Positions 1-9,639 are shown, counted from the first letter of the stretch. The stretch: DNA of 64,000 nucleotides from Rhodanobacter denitrificans (GCA_003241385.1 QFPO01000009.1:1-64000), one strand, 5' to 3'. Notes: generated by a model from the letters alone, not told the origin. Numbers and translations: made by a program.

Positions 1-171
1 AGTCACCAAAACCGCCTGCGCTGACGCGAGCCGATGCGGCTGCGCCGCATCGGTGCCCTGCGCTTCTCGGTCGCCCAGGCACGCTGCCCCAACTCGCTGT
101 CGCTCAGACACGGGGCAGCTCTTCGGCCTGGTCGACCTGCGATGCTCGGCTCGCTTTAGGCGCACCAACAG

Positions 172-300
172 CCAGGAGCAAAAGCAACGGCAAGAGCAAG
201 AGCGACGGCAAGAGCAAGAGCGACGGCAAGAGCAAGAGCGACGGCAAGAGCGAAAGCAGGCGCAAACACAGAAGCAAACGCAGAAGCAGGAGCGAAGCGA
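172..300. repeat. Tandem 18-bp repeat in a low-complexity tract
   Basis: Three perfect head-to-tail copies of CAAGAGCAAGAGCGACGG fill 191-244, with degenerate copies on both sides up to about 172 and 300. One frame would encode a Lys-Ser-Asp-Gly repeat and another an Arg-Gln-Glu repeat. Neither frame has a convincing gene start or any conserved domain, so I treat the tract as a non-coding or degenerate repeat. The rest of 1-457 shows no supportable gene. Confidence 0.75.
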
Positions 301-457
301 GCGCGTTCGAGGCGGACGAGATCGGCTGGGCGATTCCGCCGGTGGGTGAGAAACCAGGAAAGCCCGGCGTGCGCGCGGCAGTGACGCGCGGCTCGCGCTG
401 TCGTGTTTGCTGCGCGGCGGACGCGGGCGGACGCCGTCTCGATTGAACCGGACCGCG

Positions 458-1018
458 TCAGGTGCGCAGGCGGCGTGCGAGGGTGCGCAGCGTCAGCAGG
501 AGTTCGCGCAGCAGGCGGCGTGCGTTGTCGTCGGTCAGTCGGCCCTCGGCGTCGAATTTCGACGCGGCTTGGCCGAGCAGGACTTCGGGGCGGTTCGCGA
601 TCTGCACGTCGAGTCCGAGCGCGAGCTGGCGCAGCTGCATCTGCGCGCGTGCGGTGCCGAGCACACCGGTGCTGGCGCCGATCACCGCCATCGCCTTGCC
701 GGTCAGCGCGCTCTGGCCGGAGGGACGCGAGGCCCAGTCCAGCGCGTTCTTGAGCAGGCCCGGGATCGCGTAGTTGTACTCGGGCGTTGCGATCAGCAGC
801 GCGTCGGCCGCGCGGATCTGCGCCTTGAAGCGCTCGACCGGCGCCGGCAGGCCGGCCGCTTCGACGTCGCCGTCGTAGAACGGAAGGTCGGCGATCACGG
901 CCTGCTCCAGCTGCATGTCAGGCGGCAGCTCCTGTTCCGCCGCGCGCATCAGCAGGCGGTTGTAGGAGCCCCGGCGCAGGCTGGCGACGACACCGACGAC
1001 GCGGATCGGATCGGACAT
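458..1018 (-). CDS. NADPH-dependent FMN reductase family protein
   Basis: A 186-residue flavodoxin-fold oxidoreductase of the NAD(P)H-dependent FMN reductase (ChrR/YieF/SsuE-like) family, expected to bind FMN in the cytoplasm and reduce flavin, quinones or other acceptors. The FMN phosphate loop SLRRGSYN is at residues 13-20, and the family motif PEYNYAIPG at 79-87 is followed by KNALDW. The start at 1018 is chosen because GAGGGAA precedes it at good spacing; an in-frame ATG 30 bases upstream lacks this site. The substrate cannot be told from sequence. It is monocistronic, separated from slyD upstream by 364 bases. Confidence 0.88.
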   Translation of the reverse strand: MSDPIRVVGVVASLRRGSYNRLLMRAAEQELPPDMQLEQAVIADLPFYDGDVEAAGLPAPVERFKAQIRAADALLIATPEYNYAIPGLLKNALDWASRPSGQSALTGKAMAVIGASTGVLGTARAQMQLRQLALGLDVQIANRPEVLLGQAASKFDAEGRLTDDNARRLLRELLLTLRTLARRLRT

Positions 1019-1345
1019 GGACGATTCCCTCGGAACGGCTGACGGCATGGCCCGTTACGCTAGGGAACCGATGCGGCCCGATAAAGCCGCACCGGACCGA
1101 CGCAGCTTTCACCGCAGCCGCACAATGACCGGCGCGGCACCGCGCGTCAGCGCGGTCCGCCGCTCGCCGGCAGACGCCTCGACGCGGCCTGCGTGTCCTT
1201 GATCGGCACGACGGCTCGTTGGCGGTAGCGCAGGCGTGGCCAGCGCCGCGGACGGCGCTGCATGGATGGCATGTGCGGCCGGGACGGACCGCTCGACGGA
1301 ATGTGACCCGGCCACACGGCGGCGAGACCGGCAACCGCTGCGGTG

Positions 1346-1374
1346 CCGGGCACGGCGCGATCGTCCGTGCCCGG
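1346..1374 (-). terminator. Hairpin after slyD, possible terminator
   Basis: Perfect 10-bp arms CCGGGCACGG/CCGTGCCCGG with a 9-base loop, 8 bases past the slyD stop. There is no T-run on the minus strand, so a rho-independent terminator is only likely. The rest of the 1019-1382 gap shows no gene and presumably carries the FMN reductase promoter. Confidence 0.45.
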
Positions 1375-1382
1375 TGCGTGCC

Positions 1383-1865
1383 TCAGTGGGCGTGGCCGGG
1401 ACCGTGCACGTGGCGGTGTGCGATCTCTTCGGGCGTCGCGTCGCGGATCGCGGTGATCTCGATGTCGAACGCGAGCGTGCGGCCGGCCAGCGGATGATTG
1501 ACGTCGACGTCGATCACGCTGGTGCCGACCTTGACGACGCTGACCTGGCGATGGCCGCCTTCGCGCAGCGCGAGCACCGCGACCGAGCCGGGACGCAGCT
1601 GATGGGCATTCTGGAAATACTTCTTCGGCACACGCTGGATCGAATCGGCCTGGCGCTCGCCGTAGGCCTCGGCCGGCGGCACGCTGACTTCGAAGCGGTC
1701 GCCGACCGCGTGGCCGATCAGCGCGTTCTCGAGACCGGGGATGATGCCGCCGTGGCCGATCAGCACTTCCAGCGGCTGGCCGCGCTCGCGCGAGCCGTCG
1801 ACCGGATCGCCGTCGGCACTGACGCTGTAGTGGAAGGCCACGACCTTGTTGTTCTCGACCTGCAT
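1383..1865 (-). CDS. slyD: SlyD-type FKBP peptidyl-prolyl cis-trans isomerase
   Basis: A 160-residue SlyD-like prolyl isomerase and chaperone that acts in the cytoplasm and in many bacteria also handles nickel. The FKBP fold is split by the insert-in-flap chaperone domain: FKBP part one about residues 1-68 (GHGGIIPGLENAL at 38-50), insert about 70-120, then the closing motif DVNHPLAGRTLAFDIEI. The tail carries a short histidine cluster (HRHVHGPGHAH) that could bind metal, but lacks the long Cys/His tail of E. coli SlyD. The start at 1865 matches where family members begin, although no clear Shine-Dalgarno site precedes it; a longer reading upstream looks unlike protein. Confidence 0.92.
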   Translation of the reverse strand: MQVENNKVVAFHYSVSADGDPVDGSRERGQPLEVLIGHGGIIPGLENALIGHAVGDRFEVSVPPAEAYGERQADSIQRVPKKYFQNAHQLRPGSVAVLALREGGHRQVSVVKVGTSVIDVDVNHPLAGRTLAFDIEITAIRDATPEEIAHRHVHGPGHAH

Positions 1866-1935
1866 GGGGCTGTACCGGCAAAAAGGGCGCGCGAGTATAG
1901 CCCAGGCCCCGCCGGCGCTCGCCGGGCCGGCCGGT

Positions 1936-2472
1936 TCAGGCCGGCGCGGTCGCGCGCACCGCACCGGCCGACGCAGCCGCGCGGCGCATCCGCGCGTGCA
2001 GGCGCACACGCTCGGCCGCGAGCCGTCGCGCCAGCGCCAGGCGGTCCTCGAGCGCCGCGGCCAGCGTGCGCCGCATCGTGCAGAAGCGCTCGTAGGCCGA
2101 CAGCACGCGGCGCAGCCGGCGCACCAGCAGCTCGAGCACGATCGCGTCGTCGAGCAGGCCGATGATCTGCAGATCGTCGGCGATCAGGTCTTCCGGATCG
2201 CTGAAGTACGCCAGCGTCGCCAGCACCTCCTGCCGCTCGGGCGCCGGCAGCGCCCAGGCCTCGTCCTCGAGCATCACGATCAGGCGCTGCACGTGGACCA
2301 GGCGCTTGCGGATGTAGCTCGGCACCGCGCCGGCGCACAGACTGTCGAGCGCGTGCTTGGCGCCGTCGATGATGTCGACCTCCTCGACGTGCGCGGCGGT
2401 GCGCCGCGACGCCTCGAGCGCGCCCGAGAGCAGCTCGAGGTCGGCCGGTTCCAGTTCGATCGTGATGCGCAT
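1936..2472 (-). CDS. DUF1232 (YkvA-like) protein
   Basis: A 178-residue protein with a DUF1232 core at about residues 80-125, recognisable from SDPEDLIADD followed by GLLDDA. Many DUF1232 proteins are small membrane proteins, but here the core is flanked by charged helices (Arg/Ala-rich from about 117 onward) and no clear transmembrane segment is seen. The function of the family is unknown. It lies downstream of the sigma-54 regulator on the same strand with a 46-base gap and upstream of slyD. I see no evidence that it belongs to the alcohol island. Confidence 0.7.
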   Translation of the reverse strand: MRITIELEPADLELLSGALEASRRTAAHVEEVDIIDGAKHALDSLCAGAVPSYIRKRLVHVQRLIVMLEDEAWALPAPERQEVLATLAYFSDPEDLIADDLQIIGLLDDAIVLELLVRRLRRVLSAYERFCTMRRTLAAALEDRLALARRLAAERVRLHARMRRAAASAGAVRATAPA

Positions 2473-2518
2473 CGGTCCAGCCTAGCCGCGCCGCCGAGCA
2501 GGCGTCAAAGGCGGATCG

Positions 2519-4381
2519 TCAGGGTCTGACGCGCCGATACAGCGTGCTGCGGCTGACGCCGAGCCGGCGCGCGGCGGCCGAGACGTTGCCGGCGCATTCG
2601 TCGAGCGCACGCCGCATCGCCGAGTCGGTGATCGCCTGCAGGTCGGCGTCGGCCTCGGCGGGCCGGGCCGTGTGCATCGGCGTGCGCCGCAATTCGGCCG
2701 GCAGATGCTCCGGCTCGATCACGGCGGCCGGCGCCAGGATCCGCAAGGCGCGCAGCGTACCGGTCAGCTGGCGGTAGTTGCCGGGCCACGGCGCCGCGCA
2801 CAGCACCGCCAGCGCGGCGTCGCCGATCGCGATGCCGGCCGCCTCGCCGCCGAGCTCGCGCCACAGCCGGCGGATCAGGCCGGCCCGGTCGTCCAGATCG
2901 CGCACCGGCCGCAGCCGCACGACGTGCTGGGCGATGCGGAAGTACAGGTCGGCGCGGAAACGGCCGGCCTCGACCTCGGTCTGCAGGTCGCGGTGGGTCG
3001 CGCAGATGATCGAGAAGTCGACCGGCACCGCCGGCCCGCCGCCGAGCGGTGCGACCGAGCGCTCCTGCAGCACGCGCAGGAACCGGCTCTGCAAGGCCAG
3101 CGGCATGTCGCCGATCTCGTCGAGGAACAGCACGCCGCCGTTCGCCTCGCGCAGCAGGCCGACCGCGCCTTCGCGGCGCGCACCGGTGAACGCGCCGCCG
3201 ACGTAGCCGAACAGCTCGGCCTCGATCAGGCCTTCCGGAAACGCCGCGCAGTTGATCGCGACCAGACGGCCGTCGCCGCGCCGGCTGCGCCGGTGGATCT
3301 CGCGCGCGAACACCTCCTTGCCGGTGCCGGTCTCGCCGATCAGCGCGAACGGCAGGTCGGCGTCGAGCAGGCGCACCGCCAGCTCGAGCGCGCGGCTCTG
3401 CTCGGCGTCGAACACCGGCGCCGGCGCGGCGCCGCCGGCGGCCGGCGTGGCCGTGGTGCGTGGTGCGGCCGGCACCGTCACGCGCGTGCGCGCGCCGCCG
3501 CGCAGGCTGGCGTGCAGCGCGATGCCGGCGTGGCTGCGCAGTTCGACCGGCTCCTCGCCGCGCGGCATCGGCGAGACGAACAGATCGGCATAGCGGCGGC
3601 GGCCGAGCTCGTCCCAGGACAGGCCGGTCAGCGCCAGCGCGTGACGGTTGGCGCCGACGATGCGATCGCCCTCGAACGCGAGCAGTCCTTCGCGCGTCGT
3701 GCCGATCAGGCCCGGCTCGGCGTGCAGGCGCACGATGTGGCCGCCGGCGAAGCTGTGCATGAACAGGCGGTGCTCGATCTGCTCGACCGCGAAGCGGACC
3801 ATGCCGAGCGCGTGCGTGTGATGGACCGAGGCCTCGCCGGACAGGTCGAGCACGCCGGCGAGCTGGCCGGTCGGGTCGAGGATCGGCACGGCCGAACAGC
3901 TCAGCATGCGGTGCGGCCGGAAGTAGTGCTCGCCGCCGCGCACCTCGACCGCGCGGCGCTCGACCAGCGCGGTGCCGATCGCATTGGTGCCGATCGCCGG
4001 CTCGCTCCACGGCACGCCGGGCCGCAGCGCGACGCGCGCGGCCTTGTCGAGGAAGTCGGCGCTGCCGAGCGCGTCGAGGATCACGCCGTCCGGCGCGGTC
4101 AGCACGACGATGCTGCCGGTCGCGCGCGCATCGGCGTAGAGCGCCTCGACCTCGGGCCGGCACAGCTGCTGCAGCCGTTCGTAGCGCTCCTTGAGCTCGC
4201 CGAGCGCGGCACCGGCGGCCGGCTCCACGCGCAGGCGCTCGTCCGCCGACAGGCCGTGCTCGCGGCAGCGCTGCCACGAGTCAAGGATCAGCTCCGAGAC
4301 CAGGCCGTGCGGCAGCGTGCCCGCGTCGAAGAAGCGGCGGCGGGCGGTCTCGAGCGTGCCGGCGGAAACGGGCTTTTTCAT
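2519..4381 (-). CDS. Sigma-54-dependent activator, AcoR-like
   Basis: A 620-residue bacterial enhancer-binding protein. The N-terminal 300 residues match the GAF sensor region of AcoR-type regulators (SELILDSWQRC near residue 30). The AAA+ domain has Walker A GETGTGK at 349-355, GAFTGA at 396-401 for sigma-54 contact, and Walker B GGVLFLDEIGDMP. The C-terminal Fis-type helix-turn-helix contains AARRLGVSRSTLYRR. The start at 4381 gives the normal family N-terminus; a longer reading to 4546 would run through the intergenic control region. It is divergent from the aldehyde dehydrogenase, whose promoter has the sigma-54 signature, so it probably activates the neighbouring alcohol-oxidation genes in response to an alcohol or aldehyde (inference). 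AcoR of Ralstonia eutropha controls the related acoD. Confidence 0.92.
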   Translation of the reverse strand: MKKPVSAGTLETARRRFFDAGTLPHGLVSELILDSWQRCREHGLSADERLRVEPAAGAALGELKERYERLQQLCRPEVEALYADARATGSIVVLTAPDGVILDALGSADFLDKAARVALRPGVPWSEPAIGTNAIGTALVERRAVEVRGGEHYFRPHRMLSCSAVPILDPTGQLAGVLDLSGEASVHHTHALGMVRFAVEQIEHRLFMHSFAGGHIVRLHAEPGLIGTTREGLLAFEGDRIVGANRHALALTGLSWDELGRRRYADLFVSPMPRGEEPVELRSHAGIALHASLRGGARTRVTVPAAPRTTATPAAGGAAPAPVFDAEQSRALELAVRLLDADLPFALIGETGTGKEVFAREIHRRSRRGDGRLVAINCAAFPEGLIEAELFGYVGGAFTGARREGAVGLLREANGGVLFLDEIGDMPLALQSRFLRVLQERSVAPLGGGPAVPVDFSIICATHRDLQTEVEAGRFRADLYFRIAQHVVRLRPVRDLDDRAGLIRRLWRELGGEAAGIAIGDAALAVLCAAPWPGNYRQLTGTLRALRILAPAAVIEPEHLPAELRRTPMHTARPAEADADLQAITDSAMRRALDECAGNVSAAARRLGVSRSTLYRRVRP

Positions 4382-4385
4382 GGAG

Positions 4386-4402
4386 TGTCGCAATTTGCGA
4401 CA
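4386..4402. promoter_or_regulatory. 17-bp palindrome, candidate activator site
   Basis: Perfect inverted repeat TGTCGCAA-T-TTGCGACA just upstream of the activator gene start and about 170 bases upstream of the sigma-54 promoter of the aldehyde dehydrogenase. The position fits an enhancer (upstream activating sequence) that could also mediate autoregulation. Binding by the neighbouring AcoR-like protein is inferred. Confidence 0.6.
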
Positions 4403-4475
4403 GGTGTCCTGGCAGGTGTTCCGATAGACAACACATCGCCTGCAGCGATGCAAGAGAGCGGCGCCGGCGACATCT

Positions 4476-4488
4476 GTTGCAGCGCAAC
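4476..4488. promoter_or_regulatory. Second inverted repeat, candidate activator site
   Basis: GTTGC-AGC-GCAAC lies about 85 bases upstream of the sigma-54 promoter. It resembles a relaxed, shorter-spaced version of the palindrome at 4386. A further half-site TGCGACA is at 4504-4510. Confidence 0.4.
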
Positions 4489-4566
4489 GCACTTGATCCG
4501 ACATGCGACAAAACGCGCCTGATTCTCGATTGACACGCCGCAACACGCCGGCCGCGAAAACGCCGA

Positions 4567-4582
4567 TGGCACGCTCCCTGCT
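4567..4582 (+). promoter_or_regulatory. Sigma-54 promoter of the aldehyde dehydrogenase
   Basis: TGGCACGCTCCCTGCT matches the sigma-54 consensus TGGCAC-N5-TTGCW except for one base in the -12 box. The GG and GC dinucleotides are exactly 10 bases apart. It ends 39 bases before the ATG at 4622. A divergent sigma-54 activator next door makes the call strong. Confidence 0.85.
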
Positions 4583-4621
4583 CTATCGCTATCCGTCATC
4601 ACGAACCGCGAGTACCGCTCC

Positions 4622-6142
<1,521 letters not shown>

Positions 6143-6149
6143 CCGCCTG

Positions 6150-6179
6150 CCCGCGGCGCCGCCGATCCGGCGCCGCGGG
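6150..6179 (+). terminator. Terminator after the aldehyde dehydrogenase
   Basis: Perfect 12-bp arms CCCGCGGCGCCG/CGGCGCCGCGGG with a 6-base loop, 8 bases after the stop codon, followed by a pyrimidine-rich stretch starting TTCTCT. It separates the aldehyde dehydrogenase from the quinoprotein gene. Confidence 0.75.
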
Positions 6180-6246
6180 TTCTCTCCCCCTTCGCCTTTC
6201 CGCGCGGCCGCCGAAGCGTCCGCGTCGGTACGGCGCGCGTGCGGCC

Positions 6247-6261
6247 CGGGAACAATTCCCG
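6247..6261. promoter_or_regulatory. Inverted repeat upstream of the quinoprotein gene
   Basis: CGGGAA-CAA-TTCCCG, 46 bases before the ATG at 6307, is the only clear symmetric element in the 6180-6306 leader. No sigma-54 match was found there. It may be an operator or a small RNA hairpin. Confidence 0.3.
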
Positions 6262-6306
6262 CCGACGCGCGCCCTCGCCCATCGCCTTTACACGAGGAGC
6301 CCGTCC

Positions 6307-8025
6307 ATGAATCGTCTCTCGCCCCCGACTACGGCCCGCCGACGCGCCGTCTGGCTGTCGGCCCTCGCCGGCCTGCTTACCGCGGCCGCCGCCCAGGCCG
6401 CCGCCGACTACCCGCCGGTCACCGACGCCCGCCTGCTCCAGGCCGCGCGCGACGACGGCTGGCTGATGTACCGCCGCGACTACGCCAGCACCGGCTATGC
6501 GCCGTTCGACGAGATCAACACCGGCAACGTCGGCCAGCTCAAGCTCGCCTACGAACTCGAGAGCGGGCTGGACGTCGGCCACGAGTCGCCGCCGGTCGTC
6601 AACGGCGACTACCTCTACGTCACCACGCCGCGCAGCCGCGTGATCGCGCTGCAGGCCAGCACCGGCAAGCCGCTGTGGACCTACGAGCACGACCTGTCCG
6701 ACACCGGTCTGAAGACCGTGTGCTGCGACGTCGTCAACCGCGGCGTCGCGCTGTACGAGGACAAGGTCTACATGGCCACGCTCAACAACGACGTGGTCGC
6801 GCTCGATGCCGAGAGCGGCAAGGTGGTCTGGAAGAAGAAGCTCGAGAAACCCGACGTCGGTTACGCGATGACGCTGGCACCGCTGGTCGTCAAGGGCAAG
6901 GTGATCGTCGGCGTGTCCGGCGGCGAGTACGGCGCGCGCGGCTACGTCGCCGCGTTCGACGCCAAGACCGGCAAGGCGCTCTGGAAGCGCCACACCGTGC
7001 CGGCGCCGAACGAACCGGGCGGCGACACCTGGCCCAAGGGCGCCTACAAGAATGGCGGCGGCGCGGCCTGGCTGACCGGCAGCTACGATCCGGACACCGA
7101 CACGCTGCTGTGGGGCGTCGGCAACCCGGGCCCGTGGCTGGCGACGATGCGGCCGGGCGACAACCTCTACACCGACTCGGTCATCGCGATCGATCCGGCC
7201 AACGGCAAGATCAAGTGGCACTACCAGTACACGCCGAACGACACCTGGGACTACGACGGCACCAACGAGCCGGTGCTGACCGACATCACGCGTGACGGCA
7301 AGACCTACAAGGCGCTGGTCTCGGCCAGCCGCAACGGCTGGTTCTACGCGATCGACCGCAGCAACGGCCAGCTGATCTACGCTGAAAAGTTCGTGACCGC
7401 CACGTCGGTCAAGGGCTTCGAGAACGGCAAGCCGGTCACCGACGAGGCGATGCGCCCGGCGATCGGCAAGGAGGTCTTCACCTGCCCGAGCTTCCTCGGC
7501 GGCAAGAACTGGTGGCCGATCTCGATCAGCGCCGACACGCACTACGCCTATGTGCCGACCCTGCACTCGTGCATGACGATCAAGGGCGTGCCGGTCAGCT
7601 ACAAGGCGGGCCTGCCGTACCTCGGCGCGCAGTTCAAGGTCATGCGCGATCCGGCCTACAAGGACCAGTGGGGCTCGGTGCAGGCGATCGACGTCAACAC
7701 CGGCAAGCAGGTCTGGACGTTCCCGTCGGCGCTGCCGTGGAACAGCGGCATGCTCTCGACCGCCGGCGGCCTGGTGTTCTCGGGCAGCGCGGACGGCTAT
7801 CTGCACGCGTTCGACGCCAAGACCGGCAAGGTGCTGTGGAAGAGCCCGCAGACCAGCTCGGGCATCATCGGCGTGCCGAGCACCTGGCGCGTCGGCGGCA
7901 AGCAGTACGTCGGCATCTGGGCCGGCTGGGGCGGTGCCTCGCCGATCTGGGGCGGCGAGATGGCCGAGGACAAGCGCGTGCGCGACATCCCGCTCGGCGG
8001 CCACCTCTACGTGTTCTCGCTCTAA
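6307..8025 (+). CDS. PQQ-dependent alcohol dehydrogenase, predicted lanthanide type
   Basis: A 572-residue periplasmic quinoprotein of the ExaA/PedH/XoxF family that oxidises primary alcohols to aldehydes using PQQ. A signal peptide ends near residue 32. The vicinal disulfide Cys139-Cys140 packs against PQQ. Metal ligands are Glu207 (SGGEYGARG) and Asn273 (GVGNPGPW), and the catalytic Asp is 315 in TWDYDG. Asp317, two residues later, is the extra acidic ligand found in lanthanide enzymes, where calcium-dependent MxaF and ExaA have Ala or Ser; this predicts lanthanide dependence. The start at 6307 has GAGGAG at good spacing; reading further upstream only extends a frame overlapping the aldehyde dehydrogenase. 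The fused XoxJ/cytochrome gene follows after 12 bases. Whether the substrate is ethanol or another alcohol is not decided. Confidence 0.95.
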   Translation: MNRLSPPTTARRRAVWLSALAGLLTAAAAQAAADYPPVTDARLLQAARDDGWLMYRRDYASTGYAPFDEINTGNVGQLKLAYELESGLDVGHESPPVVNGDYLYVTTPRSRVIALQASTGKPLWTYEHDLSDTGLKTVCCDVVNRGVALYEDKVYMATLNNDVVALDAESGKVVWKKKLEKPDVGYAMTLAPLVVKGKVIVGVSGGEYGARGYVAAFDAKTGKALWKRHTVPAPNEPGGDTWPKGAYKNGGGAAWLTGSYDPDTDTLLWGVGNPGPWLATMRPGDNLYTDSVIAIDPANGKIKWHYQYTPNDTWDYDGTNEPVLTDITRDGKTYKALVSASRNGWFYAIDRSNGQLIYAEKFVTATSVKGFENGKPVTDEAMRPAIGKEVFTCPSFLGGKNWWPISISADTHYAYVPTLHSCMTIKGVPVSYKAGLPYLGAQFKVMRDPAYKDQWGSVQAIDVNTGKQVWTFPSALPWNSGMLSTAGGLVFSGSADGYLHAFDAKTGKVLWKSPQTSSGIIGVPSTWRVGGKQYVGIWAGWGGASPIWGGEMAEDKRVRDIPLGGHLYVFSL

Positions 8026-8037
8026 GCGGTGGTGCGC

Positions 8038-9270
8038 ATGAATCACCGTCTGCTCGCCTCCCTGACGCTGGCCGCGTCCGCCGCCGTGCTCGTGCACGGC
8101 GGCGAGGCCCGCGCCGCCGAATTGAGCCTGTGCGTGGACCGGGCCAGCCCGACCGCCTCGCTCGACACCCGACTCGCCGAAGCGCTCGCCGCGGCCGAAG
8201 GCAAGACCGTACGCGTCGAACGCTACGACGGCACCGGCGGCGAACGCGGCTACCGGCTGCGCAGCTACGTCGAGCTGACCGCCGAGCGCTGCGATTTCGT
8301 GCTCGGCTTTCCGCTGGCCGGCGAGGACGGCCTGCCCGACGGCGTGCACGCGACGGCCGCCTACGCGCGGACCGGCTTCGTGCTGGTCACGGCCGCCGGC
8401 GTCGAGGCCGCGACGCTCGACGCGCTGGCCGCCGGCACGCGCGTCGCCGTGACGTTCAACACCACGCCGAACCTGTGGTTCGACCGTCATCCGGCGCTCG
8501 AGCGCGTCATCGTCGAGACCGACGCCGAAGCGGTCGCCGCGTTGCGCGGCGGCGAGGTCGGCGCCGTCGTGCTGTGGCGGCCCGCGCTCGCGACGCTGGC
8601 CGGTGCTGCGTCGCTGCGTACGGTCGCGATCGACGAGCCGGGCGCGCGCTGGTCGCTGGTCGCGCTGTACGGCGCGCGTGCCGCCGATCAAGCGGCTGCG
8701 TTCGACGCCGCGATCGCGCGGCTGCGCGCCGACGGCGCCCTGGCGCGGATCCTCGGCGCGGCCGCCGAGCCGTCGGCCCGACGGCAGGCCGGTCAGCGCC
8801 GCACCGTCACGTCGCGGCGACGCACCGATGCCGCGGCAAACCCGCACCGCGACGCGCCGCTCCTCACGGCGCGCGCAGCGGCGGCGAAGAACGACTGCGC
8901 AGCCGACGCCAAGTCGAAGAAGGGCAAGGGCGCCCCGGCCCTGTTCACGGCCGAGCAGGCCGAACTCGGCAAGAAGACCTACGAGGAGAAGTGCGCGTTC
9001 TGCCACGCGCCCGATCTGAACGGGCGCGCCGGTCCGGCGCTGCGTGGCAAGTTCTTCGCGGCGCCGAGCCACGGCTATAAGCTGCGCGACATCTTCAAGA
9101 TCGTCGCCGAGAACATGCCGGCGACCGCGCCGGGCAGTCTCAGCCACGAGGAGTACGTGCAGATCATGGCCTACATCCTGCTCAACAACGGCTATCCGGC
9201 CGGCGACGCGGCCATGACGTTCGAGGAGATCAGCCGCTCGAAGGTGCCGCTGCGGTTCTACGGCGAATGA
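8038..9270 (+). CDS. XoxJ-like binding protein fused to cytochrome c
   Basis: A 410-residue periplasmic protein with two parts. After a signal peptide (about residues 1-27), residues 28 to about 245 look like the periplasmic solute-binding-like XoxJ/MxaJ partner of quinoprotein dehydrogenases. A basic, Ala/Arg-rich linker of about 60 residues follows, and then a class I cytochrome c with its heme site C319-A-F-C322-H323 and a probable axial Met in AENMPATAPG. These partners are usually two proteins, so this is a natural fusion of the electron acceptor with the accessory protein. ATG 8038 is preferred over GTG 8029 or 8032 because it opens the signal peptide. It is co-transcribed with the dehydrogenase 12 bases upstream. 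Confidence 0.85.
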   Translation: MNHRLLASLTLAASAAVLVHGGEARAAELSLCVDRASPTASLDTRLAEALAAAEGKTVRVERYDGTGGERGYRLRSYVELTAERCDFVLGFPLAGEDGLPDGVHATAAYARTGFVLVTAAGVEAATLDALAAGTRVAVTFNTTPNLWFDRHPALERVIVETDAEAVAALRGGEVGAVVLWRPALATLAGAASLRTVAIDEPGARWSLVALYGARAADQAAAFDAAIARLRADGALARILGAAAEPSARRQAGQRRTVTSRRRTDAAANPHRDAPLLTARAAAAKNDCAADAKSKKGKGAPALFTAEQAELGKKTYEEKCAFCHAPDLNGRAGPALRGKFFAAPSHGYKLRDIFKIVAENMPATAPGSLSHEEYVQIMAYILLNNGYPAGDAAMTFEEISRSKVPLRFYGE

Positions 9271-9355
9271 GCCCTCCGGCACCGTCGCCGCCTGCGTCGC
9301 GGCGGCGGTGCCGGGACCCGGATACCGCCAGTCCAAGGAAAAAATCCCGCCGCAT

Positions 9356-9460
9356 CGCAACATGGATCGTCGCCAATCGGCTGGCATCGCGCACCATCGG
9401 GACACTCGCCGGCGTCGCCGCGCGGCAACGGCCCGGAAACGCAACAGTCATGAACGTTCA
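9356..9460. promoter_or_regulatory. Possible control elements upstream of the porin
   Basis: The 9271-9639 gap contains no gene. It holds two CGCAACA half-sites (9356-9362 and 9440-9446) resembling half of the repeat at 4476, and a 10-bp palindrome TGAACGTTCA at 9451-9460. They lie about 120-220 bases upstream of the sigma-54 promoter, where enhancer sites would be expected. Their role is a guess. Confidence 0.3.
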
Positions 9461-9577
9461 CTGTGCAGGAATCCAACATCGCGTTAACACTGCCGTATGA
9501 CGCAGGACAGCACAGGCACGACCTCGAGCGGCCTGCAGGCCCGTGCGATCGATGACTCGCCGCAGCACGAGCGCCCG

Positions 9578-9593
9578 TGGCACATCGCTTGCG
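9578..9593 (+). promoter_or_regulatory. Sigma-54 promoter of the porin gene
   Basis: TGGCACATCGCTTGCG has intact TGGCAC and TTGC boxes with GG and GC exactly 10 bases apart. It ends 46 bases before the porin ATG. Together with the one at 4567 it puts both flanks of the quinoprotein genes under the same sigma factor. Confidence 0.82.
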
Positions 9594-9639
9594 TAGAGGA
9601 GGACCGGGTTCAATCCGAGCCCTTGGGAGGGATCATCCT

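Noticed and set aside
53..349. 98-residue open frame with Arg-Gln-Glu repeats
   Set aside because: The reading comes from the 18-bp tandem repeat; no domain, no ribosome site and arbitrary composition in every frame.
6180..6306. Sigma-54 promoter for the quinoprotein gene
   Set aside because: No GG-N10-GC with TGGC/TTGC context was found, so its promoter type is left open.
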